Of a stretch of 55,339 nt of DNA, positions 33,032-41,900 are shown in pieces. The position numbers and the translations under genes are program-made. The notes under the pieces were generated by a model. It had not been told where the DNA came from. It did no database searches and was given only the letters and a program-made list of their open reading frames with translations. Within the stretch, counting starts at the first letter, position 1, and every line of letters starts with the position of its first letter. Source of the stretch: Vicinamibacteraceae bacterium (lineage in GTDB: Bacteria; Acidobacteriota; Thermoanaerobaculia; Multivoradales; Multivoraceae); NCBI GenBank assembly GCA_012270995.1, contig JAAXHG010000136.1:1-55339 (forward strand), read 5' to 3'.

Positions 33032-33760
33032 CTACCGCGGCCATGGCTTGAGGGCCATGTTCGTCGCGAGCTGCTCGCGCCGGCGTGCCGCGTCGGGTTC
33101 CTCGAAGCCGCGGGACCGGAGGCGTTCCTCTCGCTCGGAACGACGCCTGGCCGCCGCCGTCTCCAGCTCGCGAGCCTTCTTGAGTGCGTCGATGATCCGC
33201 GCGGACGCGAGCGTCTCTTCGCTGAGCGACTCCAGAATCGACGGTTCGTCGATTCTGGAACGATGTCGGACGAAGCGAGTGTTCAGGGGCTTCGCGCCGG
33301 AAACCGAGGCGCCGCCCAGAATCGTGAGGAGTTCATGTAGTCGTTCGAGGTTGGCGGGACCAGGTTCGGTTCCCTGCAACCAGGAATACACGGTGGGCCG
33401 GGACACCCTCAGAATCCGGGCGAGTTGGGACTTGTTGAGCGATAGGGCGGCGGCCAGACTCCTGACCTTCCGGTCGACGGGCAGAGTCAGGAGCCCGGCG
33501 AGTTCCTCGCGGGCCGCGGGTTCGGACGTCGCCGCGACCTGCTCTCGCGTCGGCCTGAGGTCGACGAACAGCGAACTGGAGCCGAAGCTGGGCAGCACCT
33601 GCCCGTACTCGTTCGTGCAGACCATGCTCCCGGTTCCGTTCAGTCGAGTTTGCAGGACGAGGCGCCAGAGGTCGTGCTCCGCGGGAAGCGAATAGTCGCG
33701 CGACCCTACGGTCGCCGACATCGCCGCCAAGCCGGTTTCGCCGGCTGGGACCGACTTCAC
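33032..33760 (-). CDS. Helix-turn-helix protein paired with TIGR04255 gene
   Basis: 242 residues from GTG 33760, which overlaps the stop of the TIGR04255 gene (GTGA). Residues 98-132 form an HTH: KVRSLAAALSLNKSQLARI, then LRVSRPTVYSWLQGTEPGP, close to XRE/sigma-region-4-like folds. The N-terminal 90 residues and the Arg/Glu-rich C-terminal coil (ETAAARRRSEREERL) are unassigned. It is probably a DNA-binding regulator of this small operon or of the DISARM locus. Tandem GTGTAA half-sites lie just upstream of the operon. Confidence 0.6.
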   Translation of the reverse strand: MKSVPAGETGLAAMSATVGSRDYSLPAEHDLWRLVLQTRLNGTGSMVCTNEYGQVLPSFGSSSLFVDLRPTREQVAATSEPAAREELAGLLTLPVDRKVRSLAAALSLNKSQLARILRVSRPTVYSWLQGTEPGPANLERLHELLTILGGASVSGAKPLNTRFVRHRSRIDEPSILESLSEETLASARIIDALKKARELETAAARRRSEREERLRSRGFEEPDAARRREQLATNMALKPWPR

Positions 33761-34569
33761 TTCCAGGTCTCGATTGCGTGTTCGCTGACGACCTGCTCGT
33801 GGAAGGTCTCGATGATGTGGTCGTGCATGATGTACGTCTTCTCGATGATCCAGTTCGTGTTCGGGTCGAATCTCCCAGCGATGTAGTGGTCCATGTCAAC
33901 GAGAGTGAGGAGGTCGCCTGGCGCCGCGCGCGGCTCGTGCCTGGGCGCGGCTTCGAGCAGGTCGGGGGGCAGGGACATGCCGAGGTCGTTCTGCGCGACG
34001 CGCACGACGAGCGTCCCTTCGACATCGCCGACGGTCGTCTGGCCGGTGCTATCGATGCGGGTCCGATGAGTGCCGGCCTGAAACACGTTGTCGGTCAAGC
34101 CGTGGAGACCTGGCCGCAGATACATGCGGAAGTCCTCTTCCGGCCGGGGGCGAATGACGTCCACGTAGCGGAGGCCGATGCGCTCCACGATGCCGAAGCG
34201 GTCGTGCTCCGTTCTGGCCAGCACGGTCGAGAGAGCCTGCCGCAGACGCTCGGCGAAGTCCTCGAAGCGACCATAGTTCGTCGTCTGCAGCATGACGCTG
34301 TCTTCCAGGATCAGCACGCTCCACAGCTCGTCCCTGGTTCGATACTCCCAGCGGTGCCGCTCGGCGACCTGCACGGGCGGCCCCTGCTTGCTCAAGGTCA
34401 CCTGGCTGACCTTGCCGGACCGCTCGATGGGGAAGTCGGAACGTCTGAAGGCCTCCTGAATCCGCGGGATGTAGTGGTCCATCCGCCGAACGGGGCTGAA
34501 TCGGACCTGGGCCAGGACGAGCGCCAGCGGCTGCTTCGACAGCGGGACGTAGCGGCAGTTCCGCTTCAT
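33757..34569 (-). CDS. TIGR04255 family protein
   Basis: 270 residues from ATG 34569 with AGGAG upstream. It begins RYVPLSKQPLALVLAQVRFSPV, interrupted here only for length, followed by MDHYIPRIQEAFRRSDFP. It also has LQTTNYGRFEDFAERL and RIGLRYVDVIRP, the conserved blocks of the TIGR04255 family. Function is unknown; members turn up in defence islands and next to HTH genes. It is first gene of a three-gene coupled unit (TIGR04255, HTH, SHDCD) sitting between the TIR module and drmA. Its C-terminus (HDHIIETFHEQVVSEHAIETWK) matches the family end, so it is full length. Confidence 0.85.
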   Translation of the reverse strand: MKRNCRYVPLSKQPLALVLAQVRFSPVRRMDHYIPRIQEAFRRSDFPIERSGKVSQVTLSKQGPPVQVAERHRWEYRTRDELWSVLILEDSVMLQTTNYGRFEDFAERLRQALSTVLARTEHDRFGIVERIGLRYVDVIRPRPEEDFRMYLRPGLHGLTDNVFQAGTHRTRIDSTGQTTVGDVEGTLVVRVAQNDLGMSLPPDLLEAAPRHEPRAAPGDLLTLVDMDHYIAGRFDPNTNWIIEKTYIMHDHIIETFHEQVVSEHAIETWK

Positions 34570-34582
34570 CTGGGTTGCTCCT

Positions 34583-34600
34583 TTACACCACATCTTACAC
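34583..34600 (-). promoter_or_regulatory. Tandem GTGTAA half-sites before the TIGR04255 operon
   Basis: On the minus strand GTGTAA occurs twice (34595-34600 and 34583-34588), 12 bases apart, and the second runs into the AGGAG ribosome-binding site of the TIGR04255 gene. Such spacing suits a DNA-binding protein occupying one face of the helix, for example the HTH protein of the same operon. No clear -35/-10 pair was found. Confidence 0.3.
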
Positions 34601-34882
34601 GGCGGGCAACACGACGAGCTGTTCTGGCCATTCCCGGCGGAATCGCGCGGGGAAGGAAGGCCCCTTCGCGCGACGTGTCCGCCGACAGAGATCAGCTTGT
34701 ATGGAACTGGCCGCCAAGGCGGAGCCGGCCCTGCGGCCGGCGCGTACTCATGGGCCATGGAGGAGTCGGAGGCGGCGATGAGACGAGGGACCAATCGGTT
34801 CGCCAGCGCGGACGAGGTGTTTGCTGAGCTTGAGAAGCAGGTCGCCGGTGGTCGGACGCGCGCCCGCCCCGGCGGGGCAACG
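34601..34882. other. Non-coding spacer between TIR module and TIGR04255 module
   Basis: The only break of about 300 bp inside the defence block. A plus-strand frame starting MEESEAAMRRGTNRFASADE (ATG 34757) runs on antisense to the TIR gene; its first 35 codons look protein-like, but nothing supports expression. I see no hairpin terminator. The spacer marks a likely junction of separately acquired modules. Confidence 0.4.
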
Positions 34883-35383
34883 TCATTGGTATCTCGCCCG
34901 AATGCGAATCGCCTCGTCGACGATGGCGGCGAGGTTGGCTTCAATCCAGGCGTAGCGCTGCTTGCTGGTGGATCCAAGGGGGTCGTGGCACCTGATGACG
35001 GAGGCCAAGTCCCGATGATTCTGGACTGGGAGGTGCCGGAAGGGGTTGCGGCCTCGCGGGGAAACACGGCCGTCACGGTCACGAAGACCGTGGATGCGAA
35101 TTCCCGCGAGCCCCATGCCCTCCTTCCACGATTTGTTGATCTCGTAGTTGATCCAGGGCCGCCCCGCGGTGGCCGACCCCACCAGCACGAGCGTGCAGGA
35201 GCGAAACCGCAACTGCCCGTCGATCCACCTCCGGATTGCAGCGTCTCCGCCCCTCTTCACTGTTTCCCACTCGTTATCCGTTGCCGGCCGGTTGCCCTCC
35301 ACGACGCCGATGTTGCGTACCGTGGCGGCGCGCCAACTGTCGGCGGCGTAGTGGAAGCTGTAGAAGACTCTTCGCTTGATCAC
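34883..35383 (-). CDS. ThsB-like TIR protein (DUF1863/PF08937) within the DISARM operon
   Basis: 166 residues from GTG 35383, which overlaps the stop of the membrane-protein gene (GTGA at 35380-35383). The N-terminus IKRRVFYSFHYAADSWRAA and then TVRNIGVVEG is the ThsB signature. CTLVLVGSATAGRPWINYE carries Glu81, the position of the catalytic glutamate of Thoeris ThsB, and a DPLGSTSK loop and C-terminal helix complete the fold. Known ThsB proteins sense phage and make an ADP-ribose-derived messenger. No SIR2- or macro-domain ThsA is present; the membrane protein directly upstream is the obvious candidate effector. Sequence similarity to the TIR at 22-396 is limited to the fold. Confidence 0.8.
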   Translation of the reverse strand: MIKRRVFYSFHYAADSWRAATVRNIGVVEGNRPATDNEWETVKRGGDAAIRRWIDGQLRFRSCTLVLVGSATAGRPWINYEINKSWKEGMGLAGIRIHGLRDRDGRVSPRGRNPFRHLPVQNHRDLASVIRCHDPLGSTSKQRYAWIEANLAAIVDEAIRIRARYQ

Positions 35384-35799
35384 GTTGTGTCTCCAGTCGT
35401 GCCCAGTAGTGCGAGTCCAGCCAAGGCGGCGGCGGCCAGCGCGGCGTAGAAGGGCCATGACGTGGCCGACAACACGGCGAGCCACCAGTCACGCCACCGC
35501 CGGCGCCCGACATCCATCGAGAAGTCGACTTCGTCCTTCGCGCGCACGCAGTTGAACAAGGCGCGGAACAGCCTCTCTTGGGAGAGGTAGTAGCCGTCGA
35601 GCCCCCAGAAGACCAGAACGGGAATCAGGGAAACGAGGGCCATTCTCGCCGACCCGTTTTGAGCGCCCAGCGCCAGAAGCGCCGTGACGAGCACGACGCT
35701 CCACCCCTTCACCCGGAAGGAGTTGGACGCCAAGCGGTTGATGACGGCCTGGATCATCTCCAGGTGCTTCAGCTTCTTCTCCGAGGCGGCTCCGCTCAT
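35380..35799 (-). CDS. Small multi-pass membrane protein paired with the TIR gene
   Basis: 139 residues. An amphipathic N-terminus (KLKHLEMIQAVINRLASNSFR) is followed by hydrophobic segments at about 32-47 (GWSVVLVTALLALGA), 53-72 (MALVSLIPVLVFWGLDGYYL) and 104-134 (two short helices or one long one). A conserved-looking soluble stretch QERLFRALFNCVRAKDEVDFSMD lies in between. I recall similar small membrane proteins beside ThsB-like genes, but cannot name the family. Its ATG overlaps the stop of the NTPase gene and its TGA overlaps the TIR GTG. A pore or membrane-disrupting effector gated by a TIR-derived signal is a reasonable hypothesis. Confidence 0.7.
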   Translation of the reverse strand: MSGAASEKKLKHLEMIQAVINRLASNSFRVKGWSVVLVTALLALGAQNGSARMALVSLIPVLVFWGLDGYYLSQERLFRALFNCVRAKDEVDFSMDVGRRRWRDWWLAVLSATSWPFYAALAAAALAGLALLGTTGDTT

Positions 35800-38540
35800 G
35801 CAACCGGTTTCACTCCGCCCCTTCGGCCCAAGCCGTAGCCGACCCGGTAGACATCGGGGACGTCGACGCGCCCGTCCTTGAGGCGCCTGAAGATACCCAG
35901 CGACTCCAGGTCCTCTCTAACGCCCGGCGGACCCCGATCGATGTTGCGGGGCGGGAGCTTCACTTCCTCCTCGCCGATCTCGCCCGAGAGTCGGTCGAGG
36001 GCCCCTTCGTCCAGCCATGCCTGTTCGATGATCTTGAACTCGCACGGCACCACGATTCCCGAGAGCGGGTCGAGCAGGCGGTCCACCCAGGGATAGTCCT
36101 CCCGGAGCTCCCGCACCCTCACCTTCGAAGCCTCCTGGACGCCCCGCTTGACGCTCTCGTAGTGCAGGGCGTGCTCATGCTCCGGGTAGCGTTCCGCCGT
36201 GTCGTTGGCCGCGGCTCGGAGGGCGGTGAGGAACGAACGCGGGCTCACGATTCCATCGCTATCCGCCAAGTGGTTGGGAATCCAGGTGTAGGGGAAACCA
36301 CGCCTGCGGTCGGTCCCCATCCAGGGGCCCGTGATGGCGTGAAGTCGCTCGCGTTGGAGGGCCTCGTCGCTGCCGAGCAGAGCCGGCACCCTGAACACCG
36401 CTTCGGCCCCGCTCTCAACAGCCTGCCATTCGCCCTCGGCCATCCATGGCCGGAGCTGCTGTCCATGAACACCGTTCGCCAGACACTGCCAGAGCATCCC
36501 GTAAAGCTCGCGCCGGGGCCAGGTCAGCGCCACCGCCGAGGAGAAGACCTTGGAAGCGTCTGGGAATGTCGCTAACTGTGTCTCGTCGGCTTGATCCGAT
36601 CGCAGAAACACCTTCGCTCGTAGCCGCTCATAGGAACGCATGTCGAGGGCATGACGCAGCAGTCCTCGAATCAGTTTGAGGACGTTGGGCCATGCGTCCG
36701 CGCTGCGATCAAGCCCGTCGAACACCAACAGCGAGTAGACCCCTTGCTCCTGAAGCTGCTCGTCCCGATCACGGAAGAGCCGCGAAACGACGCCGGGGTT
36801 CGCTCCGACGTAGTCGACACGCTCCCGCCAGGACTCCAGGTCTGCCAACCGGTGATCGCTGCCCGCCACGTGGCGAGCATGTACGGTGCGCCAGACGAGC
36901 CGGGCGTCGATGCCGTCCTTCAGCATCCCGCTGAGTTCGTCCGGCCCCGGATAGTCGCGCGGCGCCTCGATCACGCCGAACCCGGCAGTCACTTCGGTGT
37001 CCGCGGTCAACGGAGAGCCCTTCAAGAGCCGGTCCAGCAGCGTTCGGATCATCCGATCCTGAAGGGCGCTCCACCAGAGGGTCTTGCCGGAACCGCGCAC
37101 GCCCGTCACCAGCATGACGTTCGGGTGCAACGCTCTTCGGTGGGAAGGCGGGAGGTAGACATCGGCCGGGCTTGGCGGCCGCCCGTGGCTGGTTTCCTCG
37201 GGCAGTTCGCTCATCGCGATCCGAACCGTCTCGGAAACGGGCGAAGATGCCGCGGCCGCCGGCCGATGAAGCTGGTCGAACCGGTGCAGGAAGGACGAGT
37301 ACGCCTGCTCGACGGTGCCGCCCTCCAGGTCGCGCAGGGTCCCGCCGCCAGCCAGACCGAGGTTCCAGTCGACGACCAAGGGGTTGTGAGGCGCCTCCTC
37401 GGCTTCAAGGTCGTAGGAGACGGCGTCGGACGGACCGTCTTCCGGCGCCAGGGAGTCGTAGACATGGTCCCGGAACAGACTCCAGGCATTCTCGCGGAAT
37501 CGCTCGAGGTACTCGCGGCGCAACCCGGGAGCGAGCGGCGGCGTCAGCGCGGAAACGATCGACAGCCTGTCTCGAATCCGGGAGGCGATCCCCAAGGCTC
37601 GCCAATGGTCGAAGAGAAGGCCGTATGCCGTCCAGGCGCTGGGCGAATCGACGGCGAACAGCATGACCCTGGCGCCCAGGTCGGTGACGGTGGCCGCGGC
37701 GACGTCGTGCAGACCGCTTCGACTTTCCAGGAGGACGACTCCCGGCTTGAGCTTCGCTTCCAGACCGCCCAGAAGCCGCCGCAGACGACCGGTCCACGGC
37801 TCGGCTGCCGTGCCCATGTAGGCCCGGCCCAGCTTGGCCAGATACTCCCCCGGGTCGCGGCCGTGAGCCGGCGCCACCCACACGTTGCCCGGCAGGTCGT
37901 TTGCCCAGGCGGGAACCGAGAACATGTCCTCGATCACGCGCTCGCCCTGCCCGACGAGATCTTCGACGAACCAGTCGACCACGCCGAATGCGGGCTGTTC
38001 TCTTCGTCCGAACACGGCCGAGGTCAAGCCCGGCGACTCGATGTCCAGGTCGACCACCAGCACGTCGTCCCCTTGCCGGGCGAGGCGCCAGGCGAGAACG
38101 GCCGCGGTGGTGCTGCGCCCCATGCCTCCCTTGACGGAGTAGAGCGCGTAGCGGACCGGATCGTCCGAACGCTCTTCGCCAACCGTCCACCAATCCCCGC
38201 CCACCAGGAGTCGGTCGACCCAGAAGACACCTGGCCGGATCTCGAATGCCGTGTCCCGCGCGTAGTCCAGGAGGCCGTCGTCAACCCACAGCACGGCGCT
38301 CGCGTCGGCGCGGGCGTAGGCGCCAAGTCGGTCACGGAGGGCTGACGCCAGGCGATCCAGGGCTTGGCGACAGGGTTCGCGACATCCCGACCTGGCGCTT
38401 TCGGAGACCGAGACTCCGACTCTTCCGAACAGGCTGCGGACCAGGTACACCGCCGGCATGTCGGCCGGAAACCCGGCCTCGTTGAGCACTGTCTGGACGA
38501 CGCGGCGAACCTCGTCGAAGAACAGATCCCGACCGCTCAC
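35796..38540 (-). CDS. ParA-type ATPase fused to a second P-loop (STAND/KAP-like) NTPase
   Basis: 914 residues from GTG 38540 (GTGA overlap with the HEPN-like gene). Residues 1-125 are an unassigned sensor-like region. A ParA/MinD-type domain follows with the deviant Walker A VKGGMGRSTTA (136-146) and DLDIESPG (164-171). A second NTPase begins at VTGVRGSGKT (478-487) with a Walker B-like LLVFDGLDRS (604-613). The C-terminal 300 residues are helical with WMGTDRRRGFPYTWIPNHLAD. ParA-like enzymes dimerise on ATP and bind DNA or membranes; STAND-like modules act as switch platforms in immunity. A phage-sensing or assembly role is inferred from its place between HEPN-like and TIR/membrane genes. 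Confidence 0.75.
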   Translation of the reverse strand: MSGRDLFFDEVRRVVQTVLNEAGFPADMPAVYLVRSLFGRVGVSVSESARSGCREPCRQALDRLASALRDRLGAYARADASAVLWVDDGLLDYARDTAFEIRPGVFWVDRLLVGGDWWTVGEERSDDPVRYALYSVKGGMGRSTTAAVLAWRLARQGDDVLVVDLDIESPGLTSAVFGRREQPAFGVVDWFVEDLVGQGERVIEDMFSVPAWANDLPGNVWVAPAHGRDPGEYLAKLGRAYMGTAAEPWTGRLRRLLGGLEAKLKPGVVLLESRSGLHDVAAATVTDLGARVMLFAVDSPSAWTAYGLLFDHWRALGIASRIRDRLSIVSALTPPLAPGLRREYLERFRENAWSLFRDHVYDSLAPEDGPSDAVSYDLEAEEAPHNPLVVDWNLGLAGGGTLRDLEGGTVEQAYSSFLHRFDQLHRPAAAASSPVSETVRIAMSELPEETSHGRPPSPADVYLPPSHRRALHPNVMLVTGVRGSGKTLWWSALQDRMIRTLLDRLLKGSPLTADTEVTAGFGVIEAPRDYPGPDELSGMLKDGIDARLVWRTVHARHVAGSDHRLADLESWRERVDYVGANPGVVSRLFRDRDEQLQEQGVYSLLVFDGLDRSADAWPNVLKLIRGLLRHALDMRSYERLRAKVFLRSDQADETQLATFPDASKVFSSAVALTWPRRELYGMLWQCLANGVHGQQLRPWMAEGEWQAVESGAEAVFRVPALLGSDEALQRERLHAITGPWMGTDRRRGFPYTWIPNHLADSDGIVSPRSFLTALRAAANDTAERYPEHEHALHYESVKRGVQEASKVRVRELREDYPWVDRLLDPLSGIVVPCEFKIIEQAWLDEGALDRLSGEIGEEEVKLPPRNIDRGPPGVREDLESLGIFRRLKDGRVDVPDVYRVGYGLGRRGGVKPVA

Positions 38541-38956
38541 GGCGTCTCGTCCATTTCGGCCGCCTGGACCATTCGGCGGATTCCGTCCGCCGCGTTGCGA
38601 TGCCGGGATACCGCATTCTCGCCAGAGTGCCCTCCGCGGGCGTACCTGTGGTGGTGTGACCAGTCCGCGAATGGGCTGCCGGCCGGCAGGTCTTCCGCGC
38701 AGCGTGCTCCTCCGAGGCGCGAAGCGAACTCCTCGAACTGGGGCCACAAGTCCTGCACGTGTGTCCTGTACTCCTTCGGGGGACGGCCCGTCGCATCCAC
38801 GGGCATTCCCAACCGCTCCATAACCGCCTTGAGACCGCATTCCGCACTCAGCCCGTAGAGATGGTCCGCGTTGCCTAGTCGACTGCTCCTGAACAGAAGT
38901 TCCGCGTCCTGCCAGTGGCGTCGATGCGCGGCGGCGAAGTCCGCCGAAAGTGTCAT
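38537..38956 (-). CDS. HEPN-like small helical protein
   Basis: 139 residues from ATG 38956, overlapping the drmMI stop (ATGA). FAAAHRRHWQDAELLF and LGNADHLYGLSAECGLKAVM resemble the first two helices of HEPN domains. RYARGGHSGENAVSRHRNAA contains R-x(n)-H combinations, one of which could be the ribonuclease motif, but it is not the textbook RN-x4-H. If HEPN, it may be an RNase toxin or an adaptor, as in many defence modules. A decayed copy of its 5' end is found upstream of drmA. The assignment is tentative; size and coupling are certain. Confidence 0.55.
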   Translation of the reverse strand: MTLSADFAAAHRRHWQDAELLFRSSRLGNADHLYGLSAECGLKAVMERLGMPVDATGRPPKEYRTHVQDLWPQFEEFASRLGGARCAEDLPAGSPFADWSHHHRYARGGHSGENAVSRHRNAADGIRRMVQAAEMDETP

Positions 38957-41900
38957 GCTCGCCGCTCCTCCTTCGCCCGTTCCGCGTTCAGGGCCATCAG
39001 GCGGCCCAGAACCTCGTCGCGGATCGGGTCGGGCCACCGGTAACGATAGCGCTTCCCGGCGCGGCTGGAGGCGTCTTCGCCGGCGGGGTCGCCGGGGTGT
39101 TCGGGAAGGAACTCGCAGCTCGCGTCGATGTCGGTCCAGCCGTACGCGGCGAGGACGGCGCGGTCCATTGCCGCGTGGAGTTCGCGCAGCCGGGCGATGC
39201 CGGGGTCGTTCTCGTACGGATCGTGGAAGCGGTTGTAGGTCTTCGTCAGGCCCTCGTCGTTCTCGATCATCAGGGCGGCGCGGTGGTCGTAGTACGCGCT
39301 GCCGGCGGCTTCGAGGTCGGAGCGGGTCTCCCAGTTCTCGGGGAAGGGGAAGGTCTCGAAGCAGTCCGAGGGGTAATAGCAGAGGCGATCCTCCAAGGTG
39401 GCGCCGAAGAAGCGGGCCCAGAGTTCGTGCGGGCGGGACTGCAGGGCGCTGAAGGCGGCGTGGGTGGGGAGGGGGAAGATGTTGAGGCGGTGCGCGTAGA
39501 CCATCTTGGCGGGCAGGAAGGCGAACGCGGCGTGGTGAGTGACCTGGGAGATCGCGAGCACGCGGTCGAGGCCGGCGATGGCGGCGAACAGCGCCGGGGT
39601 GTAGCGGCCCCAGAGCCACCACTTCTTCTTTCTACGGCGTGCGTCCCCGTTGTCGCCGAGCCTGGCACGTTCCGGCCTCACCCGCTCCTCCACGATCCGC
39701 AACAACTCCGGCCAGTCCGCCGCCACCGGTCCGGGGTAGTCGAGCGGCACGATCCCTCCCCGCAGCCACTCCTCGCGCTTGGCGTCGGAGGCACCGTGCC
39801 ACACCGAGGCCGCTTCTTGCCGGGTTGGTCCTGGGTGCTCCGCCATGGCCTCGGAGTCCGCCCGGTACTGCGGCCAGTCCCGGAAGTTGATGACGTAACG
39901 GTGGTGACTGTGCGTCGGGCTCTGGTTTACCTCGGCGCCGCCGATGTACGGGAAGATCGCTTCGCGGTTCCTCGGATTCTCGGCGATCAGCCGTTCCATC
40001 TCGCTGAGCGGCGAGGGAACGCCCACCACGCCAGCCTCCTCATCCGGCCCGCTGCCCGGTTCGTCGCCAGCGTTTCCGCCTTTGTCGTCGAAGGTGAAGC
40101 CCATGCCGAGGACATAGCTGCCGACGAAGCTCTGGCCCGCGTTCGCCTCCAGCCGCTCCGGATCCTCGTGCCCGCCGGCGTGAAAGAGGAAGGCCGTGAT
40201 CTCGTCCACCGCCCGCCCGTCGAGCAGGCGCCGGGACGGCGCGGCGCCCTTGGCGACGTGCACGATGCTGACGACGACCGCGGCCTGTCCCGGCCACTTG
40301 TAGCGAGCAAGGGCGCGGAAGATCTCGCCGCCGTTCCCGCAGATCCATCGCAAGCCCGTCGAACGGGTGTCGCCCTGGCCGATCGTGTTCGTCGCGATCA
40401 GGCCGAGGGTCCCGCCGCCGCGCAACAGGTCGAACGACCGCCGGAAGAAGTGGGACACCAGGTCCGCGTTGCCGTGGCTCTCCGCGTGGAGTTCCTTCAG
40501 CCAGAGCGGGTAGTTCGGGACGTTCGCCGCGGCCACCGTGTTCTTGCCGCCGAAGGGCGGATTCCCCACGAAGGCGTCGAAGCCCGGATTCTCCCGCTCG
40601 AAGACCTCCGGGAACTCGACCTGCCAGTGAAACGGCGCAAAGGGCGGGTGTCCGCGGCGCTTCTCGGCCAGCCGCTCGCGGTGGCCGAGCGTTTCGCCGG
40701 CCTGCACGTTGGCCAGGTGCGCGAACCGCCGCGCCCGGCGGGCCGTGACCTTCGTTTCGAGGAAGAACGCCTCGGCGGCCAGGTCGCCGTAGAACCGGAC
40801 CTCGTCCAACGCCGCGCGGGCCTTGTCCCACAGCTCCTCCATCTCGACCGGAGGCGCGCCGGGCTCAGCCCGGCGGATGCGGCCGCGAAGCTCCGCCACG
40901 CGCTTCACCGCGTCGTTCACGGACAGCTCCGTCTGCACCGGCCCGCGCTCCCAGGTGAAGCCCGCGATCTGTTTGCGGCCGAGTCCAACGAGCGCGTCGC
41001 CGTCGCGGAGCGCGTGGTCCAGGAAGGTCAGCGGCTCGCTCTTCGAGAGCGTCGCGAGCCAGAGGGACATCTTCGCCAGGTCCACCGCCATCGGGTTCCT
41101 GTCGACGCCGTAGAGGCAGCGCTGGGCGACCAGACGCCGCGCGAAGACGAGCTCGTCCTCGCCCGCCGGGATCTCCGGGCGGCCGCCGTGGAGCTTCCAC
41201 GACTCGAGCAACCGCTCGGCGAGTTGGCGGCAGGTCTCCACCAGGAAGGCGCCGGAGCCCATCGCCGGGTCGCAGACCTTGAGCTCCAGCAGGTCGGCGG
41301 GCCGCGGGGCGGCGCTCTCCTTCCGGAGGCTGCCGCCCAGCCGGTCCAGAACGGGCCCGAGCGTTTCCTCCACGATGGGCGAGGTCAGTTCGCGCGGCGT
41401 GTAGTGCGAGCCGGAGCGGCGCCGCTCGTCGCTCGGCTGCAGGATCATCGCCCCTTGGGGAACCAGGTCGGGAGTGGCCGCGGTGTCCACGACCCTCGCC
41501 AACGCGGCGTGCAGTTCCGTCACGGTTCCGGCGGCCCGCAGCGGGCCGGCCACCGTCTTGGCCTTCGCCAGGTCGCGCTCCGTGCGGTCCCGGACCCACC
41601 TCACCCGCGCTCCCGGCACCACGCCCGCCAGCTTCTCCAGATCGATCGTCGTGGACGCGCCGCCCTTCTTCGGCGACTTGACCGCGACGGAGCGGCCCGT
41701 CGCCCTCTCCAGTCGGAAACCCATCATCGTTTCGTAGACCGATCCGATCTGCTCCACGTCGAGCGCGCGGTAGGAGATGCGCTCGCCGTCCAGCACGAGC
41801 AGCTTCTCCAGCACGCGGTGGATCGTCCCGTCGGGCACGAGGGGCGGCTCGATCGCCTGGGTGACCTGCGGCGCGCCGCTGCCTGGCCAGCCTTCCAGGA

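Noticed and set aside
34757..35449. Plus-strand frame starting MEESEAAMRRGTNRFASADE
   Set aside because: The first codons look protein-like, but most of the frame is antisense to the ThsB-like gene and no promoter or ribosome-binding site supports it.
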